A DNA stretch of 64,000 bases from Lithospermum erythrorhizon (lineage: Eukaryota > Streptophyta > Magnoliopsida > Boraginales > Boraginaceae), in contig JADFUC010000232.1 of NCBI GenBank assembly GCA_019722365.1, positions 1-64,000 of the forward strand, written 5' to 3'. The notes under the pieces were generated by a model, which was not told where the DNA came from, made no database searches, and was given only the letters and a program-made list of their open reading frames with translations. A program made the position numbers and the translations under genes. Positions within the stretch are counted from its first letter, which is position 1; each line of letters starts with the position of its first letter. Shown piece by piece: positions 1 through 12,181 of this stretch.

Positions 1-1360
1 CTAGTTACGTATTGCCAATACATTATCCGACATCTCAAATATCATACGTAGTACATACAAACATAATATACATAAAAGTGTCTCTATCGTGAGATTTGTA
101 ATTACCTCAAGTCCAAAAAGTAGTAACAACAAAGATTCAGTGCCTTCGTATAGCTTCCCGGCTCAATTCCTATTCAAAGAAATTAGATATTATAATACAT
201 TCCATGTAGTCCTCTCTTGGGTTTGCTGAGCATGTGTACTCCCAAGTGTTATACCACGCCTCACGACATTCGAATCTATGGGGTCCTTTAGCAAGGGATT
301 CCCTGGCCCCAAGATCGACATCGCCTGCAATATCTCACATAACTATATTCAAATCATGCCAACTTCAAGAAATCTCGTGATCTTCGTCATCACCTAATTC
401 ATCTGGGACAACAATAACCTCCATTCCTATCCAAACTTCAATAATCTCTATACCCAAATCAACTATATTCTAAATCTACACTATCCTCATATTATCATTT
501 AAAGCTCAATTGAAGAAAAGTCACACAAAAGTCAACATCCAACTTACAACACTTTCCAAATCCCAATAACTACTCCAAATCACCTCTAATCCTCTCACGG
601 ATACTTGTATAACAATACTATACCAATAACATCCAAATCTAAAAGTCAACATAAAAGTCAAACTCTTATATAGTCAACTATAGCTCCAAATAATGAAATT
701 CGAAGAGTAAAGATCATACCTTTGATGAACGAGAATTGGGAAACGAGGTTATTAAGCTAGATTCCACAAGATTTGCCAAGAAAATGAAAAAAAAATCAAA
801 TTCAAGCGTAGGATGGTTCGCCAAGCTAGCAGGGAAGTTAAGAAGATTTTTTGTTTGTGATAGTTTCTTTTACAATGGGGATAAATATAAGTATAGTGGG
901 TTAGGTGGGAAGTGGGACCCTCAAGGGTAGTTTGGTCAAGTTTGGTTTCGCTTCTATAACGCCACTGGTTTACTAACCAAATTCAACACGAAATCCACTT
1001 GGGCCTTATTCTCAAAATATATTATCGCCCAACCCATATAATCATTATTCCATAAAGAAAATTTTTACTTTAACCGCAAAACACTCAACCGGGCGACTAA
1101 AATCACCTTAAGGAAATTGCTTATATGAATCGTGGTTATTTCAACCGATGCTCCCTTTAATTCCTTTCCGCAGCCGCCGATTAGGAACTCTGACCGCTAA
1201 CATAATCGCTTTCTACGCGGCCGCCACAGCCCGAACATGTTCCCCGGGTTCTTTGTCCGCTTCCCGAGCCCGTATTCTCGATTACTAAATTCCTCACTTA
1301 TGCTCCGAAATCGATCTTCCCGATTTTCACCAACTTTCGGTTTTCTAATCAATATAATAT
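1..1360. mobile_element. Ty3-type LTR-like fragment, copy A
   Basis: There is no coding capacity here. The stretch is rich in the phrases AAAGTCAAC and GTCAACTA, and it shares an ordered series of short blocks with 26900-28640 and 43150-44260. Examples are the ATTATAATACATT block near 190, the TTATACCACGCCTCACGA block near 250, and the AAGTCAAC-rich block at 515-690 followed by a purine-rich stretch near 720-800. The same order in three places, all in one orientation, points to one repeat family. The composition resembles LTRs of Ty3/gypsy elements, but no polymerase is seen, so the superfamily is an inference. It ends abruptly where the MULE transposase start (1447, minus) begins. Confidence 0.5.
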
Positions 1361-1365
1361 AACGG

Positions 1366-1447
1366 AGCATCGACCGTGAACTTGACTATCTACACTAATC
1401 GTGAATCTATCAAGATTGATCAAATCGTAATTATATTTGTTATCCAT
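1366..1447 (-). pseudogene. MULE transposase N-terminal stub, copy A
   Basis: Read on the minus strand from an ATG at 1447, the first residues are MDNKYNYDLINLD. This is the same start as the transposase pseudogene at 36996 on the plus strand, and the upstream DNA matches too. After about 25 codons it runs into the LTR-like fragment that occupies 1-1360, so only a stub is left. It matters because it fixes the orientation of this transposon copy: transposase to the left, PMD gene to the right. Confidence 0.7.
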
Positions 1448-1593
1448 TATGTAAAAGGATGTAGTATAATAACTAATTTAATTTGATAATATAATAATAT
1501 GATATACTATCAACTAATTTAATTTGATAGTATAATAATATAATGTAAATAGAATATTTAATTTTATCGCATAAGCCAGAGTTTTCACCGTGC

Positions 1594-1601
1594 TATTTAT
1601 A
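1594..1601 (-). promoter_or_regulatory. TATA box of MULE transposase, copy A
   Basis: TATAAATA on the minus strand lies about 150 bases upstream of the transposase ATG at 1447. The same box with the same flanks (ACCTATAAATAGCA) is found in the inverted copy at 30039-30046. Conservation in both copies supports a real core promoter. Confidence 0.6.
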
Positions 1602-1650
1602 GGTTTAAGGCTAACAACGAAGAAACCGTAATTTTCAATACTTTAATTAT

Positions 1651-1664
1651 AGTAAACGTTTACT
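1651..1664. promoter_or_regulatory. Conserved 14-bp palindrome upstream of TATA box, copy A
   Basis: AGTAAACGTTTACT is its own reverse complement over all 14 bases. It lies about 50 bases upstream of the TATA box. An identical palindrome sits at the matching place in the other copy (29979-29992). An imperfect second copy (GTTAACGTTTACTACG) follows at about 1696-1711. A binding site for a dimeric protein is a reasonable inference; no binding protein is known from the sequence. Confidence 0.5.
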
Positions 1665-4226
1665 ACTTTTATACATTCTGCAAATTGATAATAAGTTAAC
1701 GTTTACTACGTTCACGCAAAACGAGGACATGATTCAAACAACCGAATTAAGAAAATGTTTACAACAAAACAAACCAACATATCCTGAGTTTATAAGCAAA
1801 GAACTGAATTAAAAAAATGTTTACAACAAAATAAACCAAAGCATTATCCCCGAAATTTCCATATGCAAAACAATCGACCAGACAATGTTTACTAGCAAAC
1901 AAACTTTTGATTGCGACTAACACATCATCTTTTATTGAAAACCGAGAAACAAGCAAATTGATCAGAAGTATGTTTATAGAAAGTAGCTAGTTTATTACAT
2001 GTTACTACGGCAACAAAGATATAACGAATTCGCTTATAATGTTACTAACACGAAAATAACCCGCTTTGTTTTCCTCGCATCCTCGCGTCTCTACAAACGC
2101 TCACATGACGTGACTCGACAACGCAAATCGAATTTGTAACAAGCAATTTCCAAGGCCTATGTAAAGCAAACATGGAAAGAAATTGATTACAAGAAAATAA
2201 GCATCACCCTAATTCGCTTGTCTACTTACAAGCTTTAATATAATTTGCTTCTTTCACGGTCTCCCACGTTACTCCGCAAAAATGAGAATTTGATTTGACA
2301 ACAATCTTCACATGTAACCCCATTAGAAACAACCGAATTTGCCCCATGTTTCTTTCTTCAAAACAACCGACTCTCCAAGCATGCTTGTTACAAAAACAAA
2401 TTTCTTCCATTTTCGTTAAATGAGTGCCTCCCCTGCTCTTCCGCGGTTCCCCATAAACTCTTCCCAATTCATTCCATTCCATTTTGACTCGGACGTGGTC
2501 TTTCAAACCATCTGCTGGCTTTGCAATTTAGTATCTCTTCAAACCATAATTATCCTACGTAGCTCCCCAATTTATCCTCTTCCTCGCTCAATGGGCTTAG
2601 ATGGATCAAAGCATTCCGTAGATAGCGCACGCCAAGTCCAATTCCTCATTCAATCCATCTTCTTCTTCGCTGGCCCAAGCAAGATCATCTTTTTCCAAAT
2701 CGCAGTAGGATAGGTCCATGGAAGAAAATAAGGGCCAGTGGAACCGGGGTCAAAAAGATGTCTTTCGCTTCCATCGCGAGATAGATTTCTCGGATCCGCT
2801 ATATATTATACATCGTTCACAGCGGCCTTCAAACCGGATCATCCCACCCCTCGGCCTCGCTGCGAGGTTGTCACCTACGCAGCGTAATTACACCATAATT
2901 GGAAAGCAGGCATTCTTCACGGTACATTCTCGTACGTGTTTCGAGCATTAGCTATTAGCTGACAAAATGGTTTACGTGAACTTTCACTAAAGCTCGACAA
3001 AAAAAATAGCCGAATTATCTATTTGCTTATAAACACTCAATCATTTCGATTGTCGCATTAAGCTCATATCAGACTACCTTCTGCTTCTTTCTCCATCTCA
3101 ACTCCATTTGTGTTTGTTTGGGAGCAATAAACAAGTCATTTAACACGTAAGTATACCATTTCCATCATTCGCTTTCCACATGATTGCTGCATATTGCTTT
3201 AATTTATCTAGTGTTTGTTGTGAAAGGAACCAGAAAACTTATATGTTTGTTTTATAATAAAGTTTAATTTAACCAATGATTGTTTCCACAATAAACCTAA
3301 TTCTAAATTAATGATTGTTTCTCGATAAACGAGTTTATTTTATAAGCTTATTAGACACCAAATCCATAAATTATATGTTATGTTTGGATTTTCGAAATAT
3401 TATGTATTAATTGAGATTAGGTATTAATCGAGATAGTTATTTGTCAATTATGAATCGAGGATTATGTTTTAAATATGAAATTATTGAGATTATGTGTATT
3501 AATCGATAGTTATTTTGTCAAATCTTGTTGCTAATATTTCAAATTGTTGTTAAATACATAGTTATTTCTATGAAATTATTTTAGATGTTATTTTAAATTG
3601 TTATTAATATTTCTAAAATTGTAGTCAAGAAATTTTCAGTTTTCCATCTTATCTCAATTTGTTCGTTGACTAATTAAGTTAATATCAGTGCTACCATTTC
3701 ATTTACTAACTTTATACATTTAAATTAATCTTGAAATTAGAATTAAGAAAAGTATTAATTATTGTCAAATTCAAACCATGGTTGTTAGTAAAAGTTTTTA
3801 GAATTAGAACTATGATTGTACGAAACAAGCGATTCTCTAGAGTCGCCATGATCAGAATCAAACAAGCAAATTCAAATTTCATGTTTGTTACTGCACAACC
3901 CTTTTCTATGTTATCGAAAGTGAATCTAACGCAGATTTATCATGAAGCAAATCGATTCTTTCTATAATTAATGTTAATAATTCTTGTTGAGAATATCTAA
4001 CAGTCTAATTTTTTAAATAAAAAACAAAAAATAATGTTAATAATTTCAAAATTATTGTTCAATTTTGTGCTAAATATTTCAATTAGCACTGGTGTTTAAA
4101 TATGGATAAAATTTATTCAAATTATGATCAGAATAAGATATTAAAATTGCTGCTCAATTTTGTGTCGATATTTCACGCATATCGGCCATAAGCCATGATG
4201 GTTAATCGCCGACAACGAGTTGATCA

Positions 4227-6105
4227 ATGTTCGAAACGGGTATTACCTGCCCGTCCGCAAAAAGAGAGGTAAAACAAGGAAGAAATACCCGAGTGATCCT
4301 TTGACAAGTACAGAAAGAAACCCGGTTTAACGACCTGCACAACGCCGACGCGGAAATGCTAAACTTAGTTTGCCAAACTAGTGAGTGGTATACTTAACGA
4401 AATCCACTGGGGCCCCAAAAATCCGTGTAAATTTCGATAGCTCAAATGTCATCTAGCAAAAGCCGCTAGCTAAAAAGATCCGAACTAGTTGAACGCCCCT
4501 CATTGTCTAAACAAGTGGATGAGAAACAAACCGTTGGTCAAAATCGGGGCGGATTCGTCAACGCCTGTGATTCATGTCCCATATATATGCGACACCAAAC
4601 TCATCTTTGGTCATGCTGCCTCATTGAGCTGCGCTTAATCCGTAGATCTAACTCCTTCCATATGTCTTTTCGCTTAAATGATACCATTTCCTGCGACGAT
4701 GCGACAAGTACGTCTGGGAATCTCACCACGTCGCCCCGCTGGCCGACGTCAAGGCATTATCCAGCAATACTTGATAGGGTCGTGTATAAACGAGGGAACA
4801 GTAGGAGTGTCTTATTAAAGAGCATCAAAGAATTTTCCAATTCAGCAAACGTAGTTGACCTCGGCATTAAGGCTCGTGGGCGTATTTTGGGTATTTCATG
4901 AAACGACATTGTTTGTCAATAACCGACGCATACCTCCAATACAATACTTAGACTCACGGAGTACGCCGATAGAGCTCTGGAGAATATGTCAGTACGCTGG
5001 GCATCTCTGCTCAACTGCATACTTGGCCTCTCACCAAAAAGAAAGGCACTCCAAGGAGTTTTAAATCAAACAAATGGTTGGATGTATAACTCTACTTGAG
5101 GTACTAACAAGTACGACATGGATTAAAATCTAATTATTCACGCTTATATTCTCTTAACAAAACTAATCTCATTATTGTTTTGTATTGTAGCCAGTTGGGA
5201 TCTATGAGTACTTCCTTTGTTCAAATGACCCCTGAGGTACACGCGTTTCAAAGCCAACCAAGGGCCTACTTTGGGATCTAATAAACACTACCCGAACATC
5301 GAACCCAACCATCCGATTCAAGTGGTCAGAAGCAATCGATCGATGACAACCGAACATGTAAGAAAATATTATATATTAAATTTTGTATAACTCCTACGAG
5401 CCTGTGATCCTCAATCCCCACGATGTCATATTATCACGGCCGTATACGCTTCTTGAATGTCACTTGTGCTGTGAGTACGCCGGGAGTAGAGCCGGGCACC
5501 GGGGAGGGTACAACCGATCCCGCCCCGCCCCATCGAGCTTGTGGAGATTCATATTACACTTGACCAAGTATGCACTTCACCTTTGTTCAACCCTACAATG
5601 ATGGTTCCCCATTCATATACCACGCAGACGTCGACGACTACACGAATGCAGATTTCCCCGTGACCTTTATATTATTGGGAAAACAAGTATAACCTGGTAC
5701 TGGGCAAAGACATGCCCGGGCTCTTCCATGTAGATACGATGTACTCAACTTCCCAAAGCAGGTCAAGTGTTGTTAGCGTATTTTTCATTACCTTTATATT
5801 ATATTTTTTATTTATCATATACTAACATGTTATTTTCTTCTTTAATTTCATAACAAATGTCGCAGCCACGCGCCGGTACACTCATCGATATGCGCTACAT
5901 GCGCACATCCTCGATTTCTCCGCAGATATGCAAGCTCGTGGATATCAATCGACTTGCCCCGATGGTCGCTCGTGCATCCCAGGCCGAATACGGATTTCCA
6001 CTGTGACCAAAGACTCAGAAAGCAAATATTATTCTCAAATCAGTTGGCATAACTATCCGAGTTACAATGCCACCCAAGATAAAGAACAAAACAACCAAGA
6101 TGATT
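4227..6105 (+). pseudogene. Plant mobile domain (PMD/MAIN-like) pseudogene, copy A
   Basis: Start chosen at ATG 4227 (MFETGITCPSAKRE), which lines up with the start of copy B at 25217 (MFGSYIGP). The middle matches copy B closely: a stretch ending in SIKEFSNSANVVDLGIKARG at about 4800-4880, then a line around TLFVNN, QYLD and RICQYAGH. This is the PMD signature seen in MAIN/MAIL1-type proteins (a leucine-rich line followed by TLFxDKSG). A short AT-rich intron at about 5100-5190 is present at the same place in both copies, and the 3' end near 6036-6105 matches too (CTATCCGAGTTACAATGCCA). Several in-frame stops and shifts break the reading frame. PMD proteins are nuclear and some act in transcription and silencing; PMD sequences also travel with transposons, which fits here. 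Confidence 0.65.
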
Positions 6106-8042
6106 AAATTTGTTTATTGTATATTTCCCCAAAGATTACATGCATGTTTTTCTATACTATTTAATTACGTTTCGATGTTAAGCACTACGTTTATGTTTTT
6201 CTATCCGAGTTACAATTAATGCTTCTATATTACTCTCATATTAATGCACTTTACTCCTTTCCTTTTTATTTAAAAACTATTTTTAAAGCATTTTAATCTA
6301 AATTCACATATAAATTTAAGTATTTACAAAATAATGAGTACCAATAATTATAGTAATAGTAATAATAATAATAATAACAACTTTGACTTTATCTAAATAA
6401 AAAAATGTAATTTTTATTTCAAAGTATAAACATATTCTAATTAAAATTAATTTACAAAAATGCGTACTTGATTTCACGTAAGCTGATTTGTGTCAAACAA
6501 CAAAATACGATATGCTTATAAGAGAACAAACATGTTATTTTGATGTCAATTTAGCAATAAACACGGAATAAAAATGTTTAATAAAAAACAAGCACAAACA
6601 TAATCTTAATTGTCTTCTCGATAAACGCCAAGTCTCTACTCAACCCACGCGATTTACAAGACCATACATCTTTCACAAAAAACGATAAGGTAAACAAACA
6701 AACTATCCAAACAGTTTATATTGTATACAAAGTCAATCGCGCCCTTACGCTTCATATCGAACAACCGTACTACTCACATGCTTCTTAAATATATAAGAAA
6801 TTGTAAAATAATTTGTTTGCATGTGTATTTTATTCTTTATATAAGATGTCAGACGGTTTCAGAAATACCACCATGTATATTCAACATCATCATGAATCTT
6901 TTTTTAACCTCCATATTCAACATCGCTTTCTAAAAAAAAATAACAATTTTTATTATCACTTTGTTCAACCCAAATTTGCATAATCAAAGTTTTCAAACTA
7001 TGAACAATAACGGAACATCATCATTGCCATCGGTTTTGGTATCGTAAACGACGGTAAATATTTTTTCATTTTGTCAATTTCTTCATATATTAATTATTTT
7101 TTCTAACTAATTAAATTCATACAATAGTTTCTATCTCAAGATTCCGACAATGCCATGGGAATGCTCCATCTGCTGAAAGAATTACATTGCCAACTTGACG
7201 ATCACAGATAAGCCTCAATCCTTTTGCCAGAGTAAGCATCTCTAATATCTGTAAGTTAACTAAAATTTTATCAAGTTTTCAAATCGCCATAGTACACATA
7301 TAATCTAATATCTATCAGAATGCAAATTTGCCTCGAATTCACGCGATTCTCCCCGTGATTTCACACAGTTTGGCTGGCTAATGTGCACAAAGAATGCTAC
7401 GACCATGTTCAAACCAGAATGGTCCACTTAAATGACATAATCGTTTCTACTGATCATCATACGCTACAAGCTCGACTAAAACAACAAACGGCATACATCA
7501 AAAACAATCCATCACAAATCACATAAGAAATTCCCAACAAAATTCACAAATATATTTAAAGAAGATTTCTCGATTCAATATCAATAAATACCACATTTTC
7601 TAAATATTTTCTCAGACGATCTTTTTTGCTTTTTTGTACGTCACGACAAACTAAGAATTTACTTTTTATGTGTTCAGGAAGCCATGTTTTATTTCGCTTT
7701 CTAGAATTTTAATAAAGCTTGTAAATGTGTTTTGGCCATTGTTTTATATCAAACCATTTATTCTTTTGTTTGTTTTCTTTATATTAATTCGCCGTTACTT
7801 CCACAATCACGACGAGCACTCATTGTTTTCAATCAAACACGGCTGAGCACCACTGTTTTAACAAATACTTCGGTAGAGTCAAGTTGGTTTTGTGATTTTA
7901 GCACCCCCTCCCCCTTCATTTTATTATTTTGGTGTGTGTATAACAGCCGAGACCACAAATAGATCAATAATTAGTGGCCAGAAACAATCCAAAGTCCTTT
8001 TAGAAGCCAATCTCTTTTTGCAAATAACAGTCTGAAGGAAAT
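6106..8042. other. AT-rich intergenic sequence, no gene seen
   Basis: It contains a short TAA-type microsatellite at about 6364-6380 and AT-rich sequence with scattered short open frames that show no family resemblance. The part closest to 8243 probably includes the 3' untranslated region of TON1. A 16-base string TTTTGGTGTGTGTATA at 7927-7942 recurs at 40979-40994 next to the other MULE copy and may mark an element end, but this is weak. Confidence 0.4.
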
Positions 8043-8242
8043 AGTTACATCCATGAATTAACCTTCAAATTACAACATCTGGTTGAGTAACACAAACAGA
8101 AATGAAAAGAAAATGAAGCTAACGAAAATGACAAATGAAGATCATTCACAAAGATTACCAACAAGTACACATTGTTAATCTTAAACAACATTGTTCTGCC
8201 TATTGGCATATGAACCGTCCCCGGTGGTATGCAGCTACATGC

Positions 8243-11200
8243 CTACACAGAATCCATCCTGCTGTCATCATCAGAGTTACTATCACCGGCATGCCTGAAA
8301 TGTGATCAGAGATTCTGTAAGTTAGATACAGAGATAGAATTCATGAATGATAGCATTTGCTATTGATTCAAATTGAAGGAGCCAATAAGCATTTTTTTTT
8401 CCAATGTTATCTATGTTTTCACTCCCCTTCTTGTCAACAGAGAACAAGAATCTTAGAGCTCGAGGATGGTCACTTAATTGGAATTGATGCATGACGATCA
8501 CAGTACGAAGCATGTAACTCAACATATAATATTGGCATCATATTAGAATTACAGTCTATTCATAATGGCACCATGCATATAAGATATATTCACTCTATAG
8601 TTTGACGATGGAGTGCCAACATCACTTCCCTAAAATATCTACAAAACCTGTCACTAGCATAAAAATAACAGGACAGCGAGTAATTAGGCTAGACTTCATT
8701 TGGAATACCCACTGAAAAACTATTGCACGACTAAATGAGATGATATGCAATTCTAAAGTAAATCAAATACAGGAAGTAGATAGAGATTAGATGGAAAACA
8801 TATATCATTTTAGTTAATCAACTAAGATCTGCAAGAAAATTAAGTTTGAACTATGTACCTCCATGAGGTTGATAGGTTTCTTGCTTTCCTATCTAACTGA
8901 AGGTTCTGCAATGCAGCTGAAGCACGCATTACATCTTCCGGAAGCTCGTCATTCTCGTATCTCCAGTTGTACTCATCTTTTCTGTACCCAGAAGTAGATG
9001 ATGACCCGCCTCTTCTATCTAAGATTTCAATTTCTCAGTATAATGTAATTCATGTACTATGGCTGCAGAATCATGTCATTAATCAGAACTTACCAGGTCT
9101 TTGAGAATTTGCACCTGGCCTGCAATGACCACAAAGTAAACACTAGTTAAATAACTAATGAGAAATGTCATACTGACTAGCAAGGGAAGTAAGATGGCAA
9201 AAAACCTTCCAAGAGGGGGTATGCCCCCAGCAACCGATGATGTAGGTCTCTTAATGTTCCTTGATTCTAAGCTAGATGAGGATTCACCGTCAGGTGTTGT
9301 TAGTCTCCTCCCGCTGCCCCTGCCTTGTGACAAATTCTGCAATATACAGTCAAAACACCACCTGAAAATTCTTAACACCCTTCCCATTAAACAGATTCAC
9401 AATATTCACAGGAGAAGCATGTCCAAGAAGCGTTGTGACATTTAATATCTACAAGAAATTAACTCTTTCATCCCAGATCATAAGTAGAAATATTCATATT
9501 CAACAGTTCCTTCCTAATTGATTCACCAGTGGACACCAGAGAGAACCGAAATGTGAAGAAAGTTGGGAAATTTGGGGGGTAGCCATTTGATGGCAATTGT
9601 AGTCCTCTACATAACTTTTCATGTATAAATGTATCAATTTTAAGCAATACAAAATACATAATCAGACTATAGGTTTGTAGTGACATGTTATCAGACCTCA
9701 TACTTCAAAAATCCTTCAAGAACATCCAACAACAAGGGGCCAGTATCTCCTTCCTTATTAAGGTCATATCCATTCTTGCTGCTGAAATCTTTTAGCTCAG
9801 ATTTCCATGAGTCCTTTGGCTGCAGTAAGAGTCCATTTCAGAGGTAGGAAAATACAATTCAGAAATTTAGAGAAATATTTGAGAAGTAATGCACAAAGGC
9901 AGCTGAAGTATGGGTAAAGTGTACTCAATCATATATTACCAAATTACACTCCGGCAAATAAACTTTTAATGTGTGGTTTAGTGAAGCCCAGTCCAAATAT
10001 TCACATATCAGTGCACTCAGTAGTCTTCCTGCATTTGTGAAATGCATTCAAGCAACAAATTTAGAGAAATTACGTAATAATATACTGATAACGCGATTGA
10101 AGAATGATAAAAAGCTGTGTCGGAAACTAAGAGGTAAGATGAAGTTAGATAGATGAGAGGCGGAGAGTATGTTGATATGTTTCCCATTCGGTCAAAATAA
10201 GGCATTAGTCGCATTACACACACATACATATGGTTACCTAAATAAGTAAATGATCAAACCACCCTTTTTCCTACTACACTTCTACCTAAACTAGAACCTA
10301 TGAGACAAAAGGTTAAAAGTTCTCTTATTAACAAGTTTGCAAAAGAAATTTCTTGATCTTAGTGACTTGCTACTCAATCAGATTCATTCTGTAGAGATGT
10401 ACAAAAACATTTGCTTCAGTGTAGATAAGAAAAGGTCTCTTCTAACCTGACCTTATGATAAAATAACCAAGGGACTAAGCCAAACAAGAAGGCGGCAGCT
10501 CAGAGACTCTAAGAGTAAATAACAAAGTCATATCAGTCCACATAACTTTTGACAGTAGAGAATTTGCAACTATGCAATTAGAATCTACTTTGTAGCAAAG
10601 AAAACCAAACCAAGCCTTATCCCGCTAATTGGGGTCAGTTGTACCAAAGAAAATAAACACTGGAAAAAAAGTGGATGACACCTGAAGGAGAATTGTGAAG
10701 TTGCTTTGCACGATCATTGCAGCTACCCAACAATGCTGGAGGCAAACCTTCTTCCGTCTCAATCACTTTGTCTTCCTCTTCGATTGCCTCAAAAATATTT
10801 GCCCTTAGTTCAGCCTAATTGGAACGTAAACTAATTATTAGAAACTTGTACACAAAGCACATACAAAAAATTATGATAAAAAATCCACAACACAACTCAC
10901 ATAAGTTTATGGAAAAAATAGAGAATACCAGTGTTCCTCTACATTTTTTGTGGCAGTTATATCAACAATGCCACATAGAAGAATGAAGTGCAACAAATAA
11001 TTTGATAATCTATTTTAGTACCCACCAGTGGTAGTAATCATCAGTTTCACATCCCAATACAATAACAGGTTGGACGGAAAAGAGAAATATACGTCAGGAA
11101 AGCATTCACATCTTAGCCTTCATCACCAGTGCCGAATAAGAAAATATAATTAAGCTAATATGGACTTGGTTTCGAAAGGAAAGAACTTTACAAGTTAATG

Positions 11201-11789
11201 AGAATTACAATGATGAATCCATCTCATCAGCAACACACCACTCGTCCAACCCATCAAACAACTATCTCAAATACATTCTTAAAACAGATCAATAACATTT
11301 CACAGCTAAAAGTTCAATGAACAAGATAGCATTACTTCTCAAATTAGCTTCAATATATTATGAAAACATACCATTTCCTCCAATTAGCTTAAAATATTAT
11401 GAAAAGTTACCATTTTCTTCCAATTAGCTTCAAAATACTACGAAAAGATACAATTTTTCTCAAATTGGCATAAAAATACTATGAAAATATGAAAACACGC
11501 CATTTTTCTCCAATTAACATCGAACTACTATGAAAATACACCATTTTTCTCCAATTAACATCAAACTACTATACAAGTATATCAAACTACTATGAAAATA
11601 TACCATTTTTCTCAAATTAACTTCAAATTACTATGAAAAAAATACCATTTTCGCAAATGAGCATAAAAACTATGAAATTAAAAGCAATTAATAAAAGGGT
11701 ACCCGGATCTTGGCAAGGACGCCTTTCTTTTCTAGGGTTCTGGTGACAAGGGTCTTGAGGTCCATCATTTCACGAGTATAATCATCCAT
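8243..11789 (-). CDS. TON1: TONNEAU1 (TON1) protein, cortical microtubule/preprophase band organiser
   Basis: Eight coding exons close without a shift: 11703-11789, 10682-10814, 9940-10028, 9697-9819, 9206-9336, 9094-9119, 8859-9018, 8243-8294 (801 nt, 266 aa; Arabidopsis TON1a/b are about 260 aa). The product begins MDDYTREMMDLKTLVTR and contains ALLGSCNDRAKQL, LICEYLDWASLNHTLKVYL (LisH-like dimerisation segment near residues 75-110), a GRGSGRRLTTPDGESSSS linker and a charged C-terminus ending SDDDSRMDSV. TON1 is related to the centrosomal FOP/OFD1 N-terminal family. With TRM proteins and PP2A-FASS it forms the TTP complex, which organises cortical microtubules and the preprophase band. The start is the first ATG of the conserved N-terminus. 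The whole frame is intact and every junction is GT-AG, so this gene should be functional. Intron 1 holds a 41-bp tandem array and intron 2 a short SINE-like piece. Confidence 0.95.
10604..10648. repeat. SINE-like 3' fragment in TON1 intron 2
   Basis: AAGCCTTATCCCGCTAATTG with a following GGGGTCAGTTGTA resembles the widespread plant SINE tail phrase (GCCTTATCCCACTA...GGGTCGGCTA). A related phrase occurs twice at about 55764-55790 and 55925-55945 in another intron. The fragment is too short to assign a family. Confidence 0.4.
11336..11690. repeat. Tandem array, about 41-bp unit, in TON1 intron 1
   Basis: About eight degenerate units share the pattern CAATTAGCTTCAAAATACTA followed by TGAAAA...ACCATTTTTCT. 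Unit starts fall near 11340, 11381, 11421, 11461, 11511 and onward. One unit is itself internally duplicated near 11550-11590. The array lies near the 5' end of intron 1 and ends about 15 bases from the donor of exon 1. Confidence 0.8.
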
Positions 11790-12170
11790 TTTCACTATTC
11801 TTCTAAATCACTAAAATGGTCTCCAAACTTTGAATCAATTTACAAGAATATGCAGAAATTTTGAGTTAGAGTGAACAAAAGCGACTCAGTACACAAAAAA
11901 GTGTGATATTTCTGGGTACTCAGGTACGCTATAAATTAATATTGTCCCGTGGAATTTATTAATTTATCTATTATTAATTTTAAATTTTGGGTCAGAGAGA
12001 TGCAACTTAAAGCATCACTAATTTTGGATAAAAAGTATTGAAATAACTATTTTCAATACAAATAAAATTTCGCCAAGCATTACGTTAATAAATAAGGGGT
12101 AAAATAATCGTTTAAATTTAAAACTTTTTACTTATTTGTTTTGGTCTGTTTCATCCGCGAGTTTTTTAGG
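11790..12170 (-). promoter_or_regulatory. TON1 leader and promoter region
   Basis: This short AT-rich stretch lies between the TON1 ATG and the inverted-repeat transposon that starts near 12180. On the minus strand, AATTTATAGCG near 11928-11940 could serve as a TATA box, but this is only composition. If the transposon boundary is right, the native upstream sequence before the insertion is under 400 bases. Confidence 0.4.
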
Positions 12171-12181
12171 AGCAAAAGAAT

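Larger units (their letters stand above)
1448..4226. other. MULE internal control region between divergent transposase and PMD genes, copy A
   Basis: The left part (1448 to about 2420) matches 29560-30185 in inverted orientation, including TATA box, palindrome and a block around 2200-2260 with CAAGCGAATTAGGGTGATG on the minus strand. The part near 3000-3160 looks like a plant promoter and untranslated leader for the plus-strand PMD gene: GCTTATAAACACTC followed by a pyrimidine-rich leader and a possible donor ACACGTAAGTA at about 3141-3151. 3200-4200 is very AT-rich and would then be an untranslated-leader intron. No protein-coding stretch is convincing. Confidence 0.45.
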
